Below are positions 25,901-39,860 of a stretch of DNA of 64,000 nt, one piece after another (positions within the stretch are counted from its first letter, which is position 1; every line of letters starts with the position of its first letter). A program made the position numbers and the translations under genes. The DNA is from Archilochus colubris (Eukaryota > Chordata > Aves > Apodiformes > Trochilidae). The notes beneath the pieces are model-generated. The model did no database searches. It had not been told where the DNA came from and worked only from the letters and a program-made list of their open reading frames with translations. The stretch covers positions 36,358,874 to 36,422,873 of the forward strand of contig CM041090.1 of assembly GCA_023079485.1 (NCBI GenBank), given 5' to 3'.

Positions 25901-27210
25901 ATTGCAGGTACCACCAGCAGTGATATTATGGTCTGCATCAATGTCTTCTCAAAGTCTACCAGCTTTAAAAATGCCAGGGAATCGGTAAGGTTCATTCCTA
26001 GTGCTGGTGAATCTGAATACCTTACAGAGGAATTAAAAGAATGTATTCCCTGAAGAACAGCTGCCAAGCTAGAAAAATGTTTTGAAGTGGTTAATTCCAT
26101 CCCATATGTTCTCATTGTTTAAAGATGACAAAGAATATGTGTCAGCCCCAAACAGAGGAACTAACATCAGACACTCTGAATTCTAATTACATTACAATTA
26201 ACTTTCTGACACTATCATTTGCTGACAGCTGTCTTGCAGAAAACTGGCAAATGCTCCTGCAATGCATCTTAGAGACATATTTTAGGTACACTCCATGCTA
26301 CTTTCAGTTCTGTGATCTCTGACTCAAATATTTGATCCAAATAATTATTTTTTTGAGGTCTTAGGAATATGTGCCTTTCATATCTGGAATGGTGGTTGAT
26401 AGAAATCATAGTATAGGAACTCCTTGTTAGTTCTTGTCTGTTTTTGTGATTAGTTTATTTTGATCCAGGCTAGTACAAGCAATTGGATGTGAAATTTCAT
26501 AAGAGAACATAGGCTTGGTAGGCTTTTCATCCATCATATAACTGGTAAAGAGCCACCTGTATTTTCCTCGTGCTTTTAATTTAATTTAATGAATGGATAG
26601 CCACTGGACTTCTAGCAGTTCCTGGCAGACCATTAGCCCAGCTTAATGTAGTGAATTCTATAGTATTTTCAATCTTCCCATGTGTGACAAATTTAAAATA
26701 TCTAATTCAAGAATATTACAAAGTAAGAATATTTATGTTCCTTAAGCCATTTAAAGTACCAGATGTGAGAGGGATGGTTGTTTGCCTGATAGCAGTACTA
26801 GAATTGCAACACTAATCTCATCTAGACATAGATTCAGGGATTTGTTTTCAAGTATGCTGCTTTTACTTAATTGCTTATTGCATTTGGTTCTCTAATTGAG
26901 TTCTTGCAGTGCCAGCCTTCCTTTGGGAGGCTGGGTGTTAAAAAAACCCAACAATCAGTATTCAGAAAAAAGCCCTCCTCCTCTCAGCTATTTATCTGCG
27001 AGATGACTTTTTATTATTTTTATCATGACTATTTTATTGTTTCATGATTTATTATTTTCAGGACTTCGATTACGTTGTATTTGAACAGGAGGTAAAAGAG
27101 GTGATAACAAGTCACCAGCTGCTGATTCAAAAGCTCTGAGAAACATCTGAGTGGATGTCTTTTGTTTTATTCTTACACTATACTTAGACTTGTATTGTAG
27201 AAGCAAATAA

Positions 27211-27255
27211 AATATACATGTGTGTATATAGATACATATGTGTATACACATGTAT
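27211..27255. repeat. Imperfect TA/TG microsatellite-like stretch
   Basis: ATATACATGTGTGTATATAG, then ATACATATGTGTATACACAT: alternating purine-pyrimidine sequence about 45 bp long, imperfect. Confidence 0.7.
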
Positions 27256-28552
27256 TTTGATTTGTGCTTTCAGCAGCCTTATAGTTGAGTACAATTTCCA
27301 GTGAAGTGGGATAATAATGATTGTGAGTTGCAAGTGTCCAGGAGCAATATTTTATTTCTTATTGTAAAAATGAAATTTTCAGTATCTTTCTTATGTCTGC
27401 CTCACTGCTCTTCAAGATACTTCTGGGAACATAAACTGCTGGATGAAAAACATCCAGTTTCTGTATTAAGGTGCTGAAGAACTTCAAATTTATTACTTGA
27501 AGAAGAAAGAAAACTCAAGAAGTGTTAGACTTTGGGCAAGTTCTGACTTATTATTGACAGTTATTATCTGGTCTACTGGAAATTAATTTATATTAAGGAA
27601 TATGTCTTGGTCTTTTAATAAGAGAAACCTATGAGTTACAAACTGTGGATTAATTTAGTATCACTTACAGATGGCAAGCAAACACTCACAGTTTACGAAG
27701 TCATTTAAACTTCTGTCTAGATTAAACATCTCATATTCCAGAACATGGAAAGTATTCAGTGTGCTTTTCCAATTAAGCCTGTATTAATTGTCCTTGTAGC
27801 CTAATCCACTTTTCACATGGTGGGAAATTAAGGAACTAAAAAGTCACAATCAAAATGAGCTCAAGCCAGAGTCAGGAGATAATTAGGTCTATGACATGTA
27901 GTTATAATACATGTACTTTTTCTTCCTCAAAAGGCAACTCAGGAAATAGTAGGCAAGTCCAGTCTTACTGCAAGCTGCATCATGGCAAAGCAGTCTGTTT
28001 CCCTCAAGTTATGAATTCTCACTTCTGGAGAAAAGTATTTTTTCTGCCTTTGGATCATCTTCAAGCTCTGGTATGTTTCTCATGATTTATGTTTGCAGTA
28101 TATCCCAGCTCTGGAAGACATGCTTAAACAAGGCTCTTTCACTAATGAGAATGGAGGTCAGCAAAAGAGTTCTCCTCACTTGAGGTATTCACTTTGTGAC
28201 ACAAGCAGAGCTTGGCAAGTGGGTGCAGTGAAGGGAAGGAGATGGTTGGCACTGCTCTGGCATCCCAGCGGGGGTTTTAGTTTCTCTGAGGCACAGAAGC
28301 ATTCTACAAACTTTGCCTTCATATCAGAACCTCTTATGATGATCCGAAACCTCACTTGTTTCCATGAGCTCAGCCTGCTGACTTGAGAATGTTTAGATGC
28401 TGGAAACCTGATTATGCTGTTTGTGCTTGCTCCTCTTTGGCTCTTTTTGGCACAGAATGCAAATAAAAGCTGGCCAAAGAAGCCTCAGCATCATTCTGGA
28501 TTTTGAATGGTAATTTTCCTTCAGTTTAATCCTGTATGGAAGTAGAGATCCT

Positions 28553-28612
28553 AGTCCAGGTAAATTTAATGGCAAGACTCCCACTGACTTCAGCAAGGAC
28601 AGGACTTCTCTG
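28553..28612. repeat. Fragment of an old dispersed, apparently palindromic repeat (copy 2)
   Basis: GGCAAGACTCCCACTGACTT followed by CAGCAAGGACAGGACTTCTC is the approximate reverse complement of the segment at 9120-9166. Together they fit a palindromic amniote repeat with a 'tgaagtcaatgg...ccattgacttca' core. The copy is diverged and its boundaries are approximate. Confidence 0.4.
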
Positions 28613-29519
28613 AGACCATGCTATTCTACCAGTGACAGTTTCACACAGCTAGGAATTTGGAGACAGGGCATAAAAATAGCTAGAAACAAGGTTTCTTTCC
28701 CAGAAAAAAAAAAAAAAATCACCAAAATAGTTTTCAAAATCATTTTCTAACACTAATAAAGAAAATGTAATAGACCATTTTATGCTCCTGTCCTTAGGCT
28801 GTGCCTTATACTGTGATCTATATAAAAGAAAATTATATTTCCTTGATTACTCATTCAAGCAGAAAATGATTCTGTTACCTGAAAATTTAGAAGTTTCCTG
28901 AGTAATTGAATAGCCTTTGTACATCTTCAATTTTTGATGTTATTGGGTAGTTTATGGTATTTACTAAGATGTCTTAGCCTAATCATTTTTTGACAGGATA
29001 AAATATCACTATTACTGTGAGAACATTCTCCTGTCAGGGGAAACCATTTAACAAATTAGATGCTGAATTCAATTTTCTGATCAGTGACGCAGAATGTACA
29101 ATGCTTATACAAGAAATAGTTTAAATAACAACCAGAAACTAACTATGTAAATTACACAAAAGCATCCTTCATTGTGCTGCCTTCTTTTTTTTCCCAGACT
29201 GCAAAAGACATTGGCAAAAATAATTTGAAAGTCACAAATACATTGTATAGAAATCTGTCTGCTTCAGAATTACAGGCTTTTCTTTCAGTGCTGAACACAC
29301 TAAAAAATAATCTGGTTTAACATTTGGAAGAGAGCAGATTAACCAGTGGTGTTCAGTCAGTTCCTCCCAGTACTTCTACAATAGTCATCAGCCTTGAGAG
29401 CTGGCTACCAAAGACAGGCTCATCTCTTTCAAAGTAGTCGTAGGAAAAGTCTTTTCTTCTTCAAGCACTGTACTGTGGTATTGTCTTCTTGGCAATTTCC
29501 CTGCTAGCCCTCAACTGGA

Positions 29520-29590
29520 TCATAGAATCATAGAATTGTTCAGGTTGGAAAAGACCTGTAAGATTATCCCGTCCAACTTTTGAACGTGCA
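29520..29590 (-). mobile_element. Very short CR1 LINE 3' end with two terminal repeat units
   Basis: TCATAGAATCATAGAATTGT followed by GGTTGGAAAAGACCTGTAAG and CCGTCCAAC is the antisense CR1 3' terminus, with the 8-bp terminal unit present twice. Only about 70 bp of the element are present. It is clean enough to be a relatively recent, extremely 5'-truncated insertion. Confidence 0.9.
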
Positions 29591-32500
29591 TCTTTCTATC
29601 TTGTTTCTTTTGACTGTCTCCATCTATACATACTTCTGACTTTTTTCTCTGAATCTCTGAGATTAACTAACCAGATGCCTTTAATTTGCATATTACAATG
29701 GTTTCATCTGCATGGAATAATTGAACAGAGTCATTATTTTATGTGTTGAATTTGTTCAGGCATGAGCCTCTATTGAGAGGCCTGTTCTAGTCCTCCTGAA
29801 TTCCTGCTATCACTATTACTTCACCTCAACATAATGCTGCCCAGGCAGAGGCTGAAAAAATAAGAAATTAATTGGTGAAATATCTCTGATGTTGATAAAC
29901 TTCTTGGCTAGTCAAGGTAAAATAACTTAAAGAGATGAGCAAGAATGCTGTTTGCACTCAACTAGAGCCTCTATTGCTAGTCTCTGACACATTCTTTATT
30001 ACATTTGGAACTAGTGTAGCAGAAGTAAATGACTGCTGTCTCTCCTGATCTCAGTTTTCACAATCCTGTGGATTTTGAGAATGTCCCTTCGTAGCTTTCT
30101 TCCTGCATCCTGGTTTCATATGAGGATCTCTCGGATCTCTGTCCTTTTTTTGTTGATGAAGAAACTGACAGACCAAGATTAAGGTTGAAATGTCAAGTTT
30201 CTCTCGATATTGGGTGCTGAGTTTATGTCTTCAGGCCCTGATACTTTGAAGTGCACTCTGCATTATTGGACTTTTAGATGGAAGCTGCCCTTTGAAAACT
30301 AACCATTGTTGCTTCTTGCTTTTCACAGCCCTCAAGACTGGGTAGAAATCTCCTTGAAGCTGATGTGTGTGCTCGTTGATTTCCATTCTGGCTGAAAGTG
30401 AGAACAATGATATGGCCCTTTGTTTAACGATAATCGGAATATGGAAACCTATTTTTGAGACCCCTCTGAATGCAAGTACAAGCTTGGAGGTTTTGATCTG
30501 CTTGTGGGTGTGTGTGTTTAAAAGTAAGCAAGGAAAGAGGCAACTAAAAAGAGAAGTGCTTCTAGTGCAAGCTTGAGAGAAAACCAAAAACTTCTTGAAG
30601 AATCTTTCAGTAATAGGAGAAAGAGCTCCTTACTGATTACTGTCCTGATTGAAGAAACAAGGTTTTATATGTATTCTGCAAGTAAACAGTCATAGAGAAA
30701 TGACTGCAGACCTCACTTAGTATAAAAACATAGGTTTAGAACAGAGGTTGACCATAAACAAAACAAAATTGTGAGATGAGCACTTAGATAAAAAACAGTA
30801 GGTGTGTGGCAGTTTGGAAGTCTTAGGAACTGAGTTCACCAGGGCAGCCTTCACTTAGTTGTGTATCTTCTGTATTTATCTTCCTAGTCTTCTACTGAGT
30901 GATTTAGTCCTCTCCCTGAACTGTATTACAGGAATGAATATGAGAGAAATGCTGAAAGATGCAGTTGTCTTGTCTGTCTGGCTTTATACTTTATTGGGTT
31001 AAAATGCTAAAGCATAAGAAAAGCTTACTTCTGGAAAAAAGGATAAAACAGCTAAGTAACTGTGAAGACTGGATTTTATTCTGCTAATCTCTTGAGTAGC
31101 ACTAGGTGATTTTTTTAAAAGCAGGGTGGTACAGTTGCTTATCTATTGCTACTCTCTCCATTACTATCCCCCCTCTTAAGTCCAGTCCTTCCATCTTTCA
31201 GAATCCAGGAACAGTCAGGGCAGAGATCAGCAAAGAAGGTGTGAAACTGTAGCCAGTCACCCAGCTGATTATCCATGTAGATCCCTTCAACTGAATAGCC
31301 AGACTTCTTTGAGATTAAACCTTTCCATTTTCCTTGAAGTTTTATGTTTTCGACAGCTTTCTTTTTCCATTACATTCACTTCAGCAAGGTAAGGCATGAA
31401 AAGAACATGTTCTGTGCTAATACATTGGCAGCAGAGTTTCTCTAAACTTCTATTACATTTAAAGCCTGTTTGAATTTAAGATGTTGCCTGAATTCCTAGT
31501 GATTCTGGATGAAGAACAAACCTATTTAGTTTGGAATGATGGGAAAGAGGGATGCCTGGAATCATCTTACTGGCCCAACAGTAAGATGAAAATAAGTAAG
31601 TAAATAAATAAAAGAAACTCCCTCTCTCCCTATCTCTCCTTTTGCTGGGATAGTTCTTAGCCAAATTTCCAAGCTGAAGTGAATTCTCCTGGGCCAAGTG
31701 AGCTCCAGGACCAGCACAAGGGACAGGGAGGGACCACATCATCCTAAGAAGGCTGTGAGCCAGTGCTGCTGGTGATGGCTGTGAGCTTTCAAACAAGAGG
31801 AGATGACCCAATCTGACCTCAGCCAGTAACTTCTGCCATTGAAGACTGATAATTTTTGAAAGGGAAGTTGAACTAAACTGGTTTCAAAATGAGGTCTGAT
31901 TCAGAAAACTGCATTAAAAAATACACTGGAAGAGTCACCATTTATTTCCATCTACTTTGTGGTGACTTTGAAAAGAGAAACAGGAGTTTTTACCACTGTG
32001 TTGTTTACAGTAGCTTGATTTCTTTTTAAACAGACTCCCTAAAGGGCAAGTTGTTTTTAAGTGTCTACATTGATCAAAGAATAAAGCTCAGTTTCTTCAG
32101 TTGTTGTAAATACTTTGGAAATCTTTCAGCCACTTCAGGCAGCTTTATAACTCTCTAACTCTTGTTCTTCCGCTGATGCTGTCTTCTGTATCTTGAACTT
32201 TGCTTTGCTAGTTAGATTCAGGTTGTCTGCTGAGGAAAGAAAATGTATTTCTGTTTGCTTGAGTATATTAGTTGTATTGTAAGAGGAACTCTGAAGTAAG
32301 GACAGCTGTTCTTGATGTCTGTTGAAAAACTACTGAAGAGCAGTGGATGTGACCAATTATACTTCATCCCCATACCATTAGTGACTGCTTTGAGCTAGTA
32401 GACCTCTATCTTGCCCAGCTATTCTTCCCCCCCCTCATTGCCTACTTTCTCATAAAAGGAGGCACCAATCTTTTGCAAGCTTAGGCTGGGTATATCTAAT

Positions 32501-35500
32501 AAAAAAGCGTATAACATCAGTCATGTCATAAATATCAGTTGGTATCTTCTGTAATTGCATAATTCACATTTTGTATCATGGTAGATGTTAGGTACTTAAC
32601 TCTGCTGATTCTTAGTGGCTTCACAGAAAGCAGCCTTCTCCAAGGGATGATTATATGTTAGGGTTTTTTTTCCCCTGAACTTGTCTAGTAGACTAAATGT
32701 AACTAGATTAAATGAAAAGGAAGTGCTAAGACCCTCTCAGTGTAACTATAGGGTAGATAGGAAAAGAATCCATTGCCTTTAGCTCTGCTGTGAAAAGGGA
32801 GGAATTCCTTTTGAGAAAGAAGTAGCAGGCTTGCCTCTGGAAAGCATGAGGTAGGGGAGGAGGAGGAGGAGAGGGAAATGGACATTCGTGTCCAAGACAG
32901 CAAGAAACAAAACCCTCCTCTTGTGACCTGCCCATGGTGGTTGCAGTGGCAAAAAAAAGCTATGGAAAGGACTTAATTTCTGCCATATCCAGTGGGCCTT
33001 CAGAACCTGCAGCTAGCACTGGTTGCAATCCAAATATATCACAGCACCCCGACATGCCCCTGCTCAGCTCAAAACTAGGAGCCTTAAGGAGAGAGATTAG
33101 TATGGTGGCTGAAAACTTCATCAGATTTGGAGGTGCTGTGAGCTAAGTGGCTGTATTTAAGCCTGGTCATTTCTGTATGGAGTGGAAATAACCCTTCCCT
33201 TGTGATACTAATTTTTCATTTCTTTTGGCAATAGTAAGGGAATGAAGTATGGTACTGAGGTGGATGCTGTGGTATCTAAGGGAAGGTCACTCACTGGAGA
33301 TTTACATGTGAGGAGAATAATACAGGGATGGGTTGTTTCCTAAAAATTGTTTTAGGCATAATTTAATATTGCATCCTTCTTTTCCTTACAGTTTACCTAC
33401 TTGATGGATATGTGTACCTTTTTTCTTAAGGAGATTGCCACAGCAATTCATTAATAGGCATGCAGCAATATGCAGCCACTGATGAACATTGTCTAAAAAG
33501 GTTCCCTCAGCAGGTCTCTTCTGGCTCTTTTTCTTCACTCCTCCTTCAGTGTGATCTTTTCATTATAATACTTTCAGACCTTCTGGAAGGTGGTAAAAAA
33601 GATGCTTTGTGAGGTGAATCTTCAAGTCAAATCATTCTTTGAATTGCTAAGGTAGTGTGAATTTGCTAGAAAGGCCAACAGTGATTGTGAGACCTGGGGT
33701 GATAAATATAGCAGGACTGCTGAGAAGAAAACTTGGGGAATATACAGATAATAAACACCATAAAATTGACATGGTGAATCCTGTGGTCCCATGAGATGTT
33801 CAGTTTTGAATCATTTTAGGTGACAGTGACATAAATAACTCTTAATGTCTGGAACAAGACAAAATTTATCCATTCATCAGTGATGGGCCTGGGTTATCGA
33901 GTAGGTAAAAATACCCATTTTATTCACTACAACACCTTTGCTTAAAGAACTGCTTTTTGAATCTTCTGGTACTAACATATTCTCCTTCATACATGTGTAC
34001 ACACGGGGGAGTGCATCATCCTGAGCTACATCTTATTTGGATTATTTCTGTCTTGTGTGTTGTCTCAAGGCTCCTGGCGGCTGCTCCACAGGTGCTGCTC
34101 CTCTTACAAGGTGCTGTAGGTTAGAGGCTAATCATCCCTTTCTATGTATAGAAATGCCTGTCTTGATGCTTACCCCCCAAAAAAACCTTATAAAGAAAAT
34201 ATGAAAGATAATAAAGAAAGGCCTTCTCAACTTATACTGTTTCAGGAAACATTGATATACAGCATCTGTACAAAAGAAAGAGAACTTATTTTTCTGTCTT
34301 CTACTGAAATGTCTCTGGTAGTTTATCTAGTTAATCTTTATTCCATCTAATTATCTAGCATTTAAAATCTTCAATACAATCTTAATTTGCCCTGATTGAA
34401 GTTTCTTTGTTATATTACCCAAAATAGCTGTGGCTTCTAACTGAAAGAGCTGAATGGAGAGGAAAGATGCAATTCACAGGTAACTACTTAGTGCTGTTTC
34501 TAGTGCTTATTTGATATCCATAGTTCTTGTTCCCTTTTTCTCTCCCTGATCTGCATTTTGTGGACACTTCTGCTGAGGTTCATGTGTATTATTTCCAGTT
34601 AGGGCTGTCTGCAAGGCAGAATATGTACATCAGCTCTTAGAGATGCCTGTGTCAACACACCTAGAAGTTATTGAAGGCAGGAAAATACAGAACAATTTTC
34701 TGCAGGAACCTGGTGAGCTGTAATGTGACTTATGACACAGTGTTGCAGTTTCTGGTAGAATTACCCCAAAGAAAGCAGATGCCTCTTTAACTAGTTGCCT
34801 TCACTTGGATTTTTCACTGGGAGAAGACATATATAAGGACATACATTGTCCCCACTAGTGTCCTAAAAAGTCTAAGTTCTGCTGATGGCTATGGGCAGCA
34901 CCCTCTCTGACCTTTAGCAGTAGAGTCTTTGCTGTTTTGAGAATGGGGCAGGACAGCTGCTAAAAATGGAGTGAGGACTTTGGCAAGGGTCAGGTATTTA
35001 GAATAAAGGGACTTGCAGAAACAGGGGCTGGTACAGAGAGTTTAGGGGCTATGCTAGGGGGAAGCAGCCTTTAAATGTGCAAACAATCAAGGTGCACTTC
35101 TGAAGTATTTAGCAATAAATCTTTATGTTCCCATTAGTCTTGAGGATGGCAAGGAACATGGCCTTGGCTCTAAACAATGTTTAAAGGTTACCACAGGTAT
35201 AAATAAGATTGGACAGACACAGGTCCATTTCCCTGTAAGAAATAATTAAAAAGTGCTGGAAATAGGGATTTCCATCCCCTGTAGCTTGCCAAAGTGTCTG
35301 CTAAAACAAAAGGAGTTTCGGATTAAAAGCAGTTGTGTTTGGACATGCAAAGTGGTAACGAGGAGATGGGGATGCTCAAGGGAAAGAACATAGAAACAGG
35401 GTAGAAAAGCCTGTTTGATACTGAGAAAAATAACATTAGCATAAAATAATCATGGGGATGACTGACTGAGTTGGTAGCAATACCACCTTGGTGTGAGCCT

Positions 35501-37932
35501 GGCTGTGCTTGCAGGGCTGTTGATAGCAAAGGAGGCAGGACTATGCCAGCTGCATGGGCTAACAGGTCAAATCTCCCAATTCAGACAAGAGATTTCAGAA
35601 GGTTGTGTAGACTTTTAAGGTATTTTGGGGTCTAAAATGCAGGAATGAATAACATGAGGTTTTATCCAAGCAAATTTACAAGCACGTGAACTTCCCTAAA
35701 GTAAATTAAATTAATACAGTGCAACTAATCAAGCATTTTGAAAGCAACCCCAATATATAATTGATACATGTCCTCAATTTTGAATTTATTTTATAAATAT
35801 TAACTTGGGAAAATAAAGATATTGCCTTAAGTGACTTCCTGGCAATTTACTTTGTTTGAAGTAGAATGTAGTTACCTAAAAAAAAAATGTACCCCTTCTC
35901 ATCTATGCTTATGCATTTGTTATTTAAAACAATGACAAAGTAGTTTATGAATTATGCTGCCCAAGATGTCTAAGATGAGTACACTGCTGATTCAGGGCAA
36001 ATGCTAGTTATGTTTCAGATATTCCTGTCACAAACATATAAAAAGTTTAATTTAGCTTTTTAAAATCTCAGTATTTTCTTCCAGAATTGCTGGCCAGTAA
36101 ATCATTCATATTTCTGTGATAAATATGAGAATGCTTGACTTATAAAATGATTCAATCATGTAAGAGCTTTAACTGCAGCGAACGACAAATTCAGAGGCTT
36201 GTTATGTCAGAAAGGAGGAGGAGGAACTTCTGTTTAGGTCTTGCCTTAACAGGGAAAGGAAACACTGATAGTATCTGTGTAATCTTGGACTGATGAGCAG
36301 GCATCACATTGCTCTGAAAAGATTCATATGTGAGGTCTGATGACTAAGTGGTGGTGGGCACAGCTGCTTTAGAATCAGAGATAAAGGAAAGAAGGAAAAA
36401 AAAAATCCAGAATTGCTGCTGGAAATATTGCTGACATGTAATGCTGTCAGAACATTTATAACGAGCAGAAACCCTATTCATTGTCAATCAGGTATGTGCT
36501 ATATTGAGTTAAATACTTATTATTTTAAATGTTGCCAAGGCTCTGCGATTGATAACCTCTGGATTTATGAACAGTAACCTCTATAAGTGAAATTAAATAG
36601 CTGAATTATTGAGAGATTCTGTTTTGGTTCCAGTGCACATTTTTCTTAAAGCCTAGCAGTTTATGCAGATGAAATGATCTTTCAACAGGTTTGTGTTTTT
36701 AAAAGTCTTTGAAAATTCAGAGAAAATGGTGGAAGTTTGCTATATTTTAGTACTTTGCCTTAAGAATCTAATTAGAATAGAATTGCTGCACTAAAAGCAG
36801 CAGTATTTTTGAACATACATTAGGGATTTTGATTTTTAAAAAGATTTTTGAGAAACTGCACAAATAAACATTAATAAAAAGAAAAGCCAGTTCTTAGCAT
36901 CACAGTATTTTTTAGGACCTGATCCAAAGCAAATCTGAGTCACTGGAAGTTTCCTCAATGACAAGACTTTTCAGATTTTTCGAATACTGATAAAAGTCTC
37001 AGGTTTTGTTATTACAGTTACTGTGCTTGCCTGGGTAGTTTCACTTTATATTGGTCAGTGATCCAGGTTTACATTCTTTTGATGAGCTCTTCAGTTTTGA
37101 AAAGGATCTTTCCAGTTCCACAAGAATATACATGCCTGTTTCTTTAGTTTGCTTTTGGCAATGCTAAAAGGTATATTAAACAATAACTGAAGATTGAACA
37201 GCACATATGTAAATCTTCATAAAACCCTTCAGAACCTTTGCCTGAACACTAGGAAAGACTTTTGGCTAGCAATGGCAAGAATGATCTGGTTTTTATCTTG
37301 GTGCTTTTGTAAGTGATGTTTTATTAGAGAAAATAAATTTCAGTCTGGAGACAGAATGGGATAAGTAGAAAATTATGCTACTTAGACCTTGGAACAGCTG
37401 CTAAATGTGCTATTTCTTTTTGGGAAAGGGTTCAGCCTTGTCACATGAAGAATGATACACAATTACCATTTATGTGCAGAAAAAGTTTTGATAGGGTTAT
37501 TACTTTCATGAGAAACTGCTTTTGAACTTAAAGTCATTTAGCATATGATTCTGATGTGCTGAGTATTACCAGGAATATGTTTCCTCATCTGTATCCTTGA
37601 AATTCCTTGCTCATTCCTTGTCCCCCAAGAGGGGGAGAAATCTAAGATCAAAGTGTGATGCTTTTACTGAAGCAGGAAATACATCTTGTATTTCTAATTT
37701 TAATCTTTAGAACTTCTATTTGCTATTGCAGAACTTCACCAAAATTCCTCTTTTTGAATGAAGTTTGAACATAGAATCATTCCTCTGTTGTTATCCTCCT
37801 CTTTGCTTCCTTCTCTTAACTTCCCTAAATCTTTTTTTCAATAAGATGTGACTTACATTTTGCAGACACAGTGACTGTAACACAGCGTTAGAGGAAGACA
37901 GATGTGGTGCCTCCATCCTCAGACTGGTAACA
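29591..37932. other. Gene-free stretch, 8.3 kb
   Basis: No coding exon or named repeat recognised. It includes an AAAT-type short repeat next to a perfect 10-bp stem inverted repeat at 31563-31588, and an A run near 35880-35888. Open frames at 30231-30587 (minus) and 31476-31811 (minus) are unsupported. Confidence 0.55.
31563..31588. repeat. Perfect inverted repeat (10-bp stem, 6-nt loop)
   Basis: CATCTTACTG, a GCCCAA loop, then CAGTAAGATG. The stem is perfect over 10 bp and is followed by an AAAT/AAGT simple stretch to about 31613. No terminator or RNA-gene context is evident, so a chance hairpin is likely. Confidence 0.7.
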
Positions 37933-37958
37933 GTGTGTGTGTGTGTGTGTGTGTGTGT
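37933..37958 (+). repeat. (GT)13 microsatellite
   Basis: Thirteen uninterrupted GT units, preceded by CA and followed by ACATCAGC. A long perfect dinucleotide run of this kind is expected to be length-polymorphic. Confidence 0.97.
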
Positions 37959-39454
37959 ACATCAGCTTCCTCAGACTTTCAAAGGAGATATAACAATAAA
38001 AATCTTAGACCTGAAGGGATGGAATAAATCTGATGCTTCTTTTTTCTGCTGTAAATGATGAGAATTGGTTAATGGAGCTTTACGTAGTGTTGGAGAAAGG
38101 GGAATCGCAAAAATATTCCATAGCATGCTGAATTATTTTTGTAACCTGAGAACCTTAAATATCACAGGAAGAAAATACTCATAGTTTTAGATACGTTCTT
38201 AAAATGTTGCATTTGCAGAATTCTTTTCATAAATCAGCCACTGTGAATGCCTATGATGATATTCTGATAAAGAATGATTTAAAATGTATTAATTAAAACC
38301 GAATATAAAGCAATTTTAGTATATTATGTCTTCAAATTCTCTTAGTTTTAGTTCTGATTTTTTCATATTGACTTAAAGGTAAAAGTGCAAAGAATTCACA
38401 GTCAAAAGCGATGGTGATCCAGGGGGCTGAATAGATTTTAAATCCACTATGTTATTTTGCTCTTTTTCAGTAATCTGCAACATGTTTATGCTAGCAGCAA
38501 GAAATATTTAGATAGAAAAGTCTGCTGGTCCATTCCTCCAGAGACAGGAAATATGAAACTCAGACAATAGAAACTCCAGAATAATTTCTCAGATTTCATT
38601 TTAATAAGATTAGAAGGAGATTCAAATTTTGCCTTAATTAATATATTAGGCAAATGTCTATCTGTGTGATTCAATAACTAAATTTTTACTAATTCAGTTG
38701 AGACAGAGTTTTACTCACTCTAAAAGTCAGGCTTTCATATCCAGGTAAATAATGAGACAAATATAGAACAGCCTTCTTTGTTTAAGGAACTAAAACATAA
38801 ATACAAACTTTTGCTACCTGTGTATTATGTTAAACAGATCTGATTTGGGGATTTCATGCAGAAAGCTTGAAAGACAAGAATAAGCGATACCTTGGTTTCT
38901 GTGTTATTTTGGTGAGTTAGTGATAAGGGAAAAGTTACAGCATAATTACTAGTTTGTCAGAGAGTTGTAAGTCTTTTAAGTCAGTAGAAGTGTCTATCAG
39001 GTAACTATGAGACAAAAACTTCTTTTAAAAAAGAATGAAATTGTAGGGGCAAAAATAGTGAGTCTTGAATGTTCTGTTACTACGAAGATTCATAACAAAA
39101 TGAAAACAATTGAAATAATATTTTATATAAATTCCAGAAAGGAAACATAGGTAAAACCAGAAAACCACCTAAAACTGTAATGCATTTCAAATATATTCAT
39201 ACATAGATTCCGTTTCTATACAGTTACAGAACAGGTAACTTATTCAAGCTTTATGACTAAAAAGACAAAGGTTTACTGTGTACAGTGAAAGGTAAGGCAA
39301 CCACATATAATAGGTCGGGCAGCCACGTATTTATGAAGTGTGTTGCTTGGATGTGAGCAGAGCAAGATGCAAACTCCTTGCTGTCACAGTCATAGAAATT
39401 CAGTGTGTCCCTCCATGTCCCCCCAAGCTCAGTTCAACTCTGCAGCATTGGTGG
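37959..39454. other. Gene-free stretch, nothing recognised
   Basis: AT-rich sequence leading into a CR1 element. No coding exon, RNA gene or other repeat identified. Confidence 0.55.
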
Positions 39455-39860
39455 CTGCCTGACTGACACTGATGGAACGTGTGGCAATGAAGCTGGTGAA
39501 GGATCTGGAGAACAAGTCTTACAAGGAGTGTCTGAGGGAAGTGGGGTTGTTCAGTCTGGAGAAAAAGAGGCTGGGGGGAGACCTTATCACTCTCTACAAC
39601 TACCTGAAAGGATGCTGTAATGAGGTGGGGGTCAGTCTTTTCTCCCAAGGAACAAGTGGTAGGATGAAAGGAAATAGCCACAGGCTATGCCAGAGGAGGT
39701 TTAGATTGGATATTAGAAGAAACTTCTTTACTGAACGGGCTACCAAACACAGAAACAGGCTGCTCAGGGAAGTAGTTAAATCACCAGACTTGGCAGAGTT
39801 AGGTTAACAGTTGGACTTAAAGATCTTTTCCAAAAAGAATGGTTCTATTATTCTATTCTT
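39455..39860 (+). mobile_element. CR1 LINE 3' fragment with C-terminal reverse transcriptase remnant
   Basis: The sense-strand CR1 ORF2 end is clear: GCAATGAAGCTGGTGAAGGA, TTGTTCAGTCTGGAGAAAAA, GACCTTATCACTCTCTACAA. The 3' UTR follows (CCAGAGGAGGTTTAGATTGG, ATATTAGAAGAAACTTCTTT). The 3' end near 39845-39858 is TCTATTATTCTATTCT, a decayed form of the terminal ATTCTATG repeat. The frame at 39472-39807 (111 codons) is the CR1 reading frame running into its 3' region and is not a host gene. The left boundary is uncertain by tens of bases. Confidence 0.92.

Larger units (their letters stand above)
21090..29519. other. Gene-free stretch with scattered simple sequence
   Basis: No exon recognised. 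It contains a T run at about 23362-23377, an A run at about 24420-24430, an A/T/G alternating stretch at 27211-27255, and the CR1 and palindromic-repeat remnants listed separately. Open frames (for example 27855-28085 and 28093-28386 on +) look like chance. Confidence 0.55.

Noticed and set aside
39472..39807. 111-codon + frame as a gene
   Set aside because: It follows CR1 ORF2 and its 3' region, with the CR1 terminal repeat just downstream.
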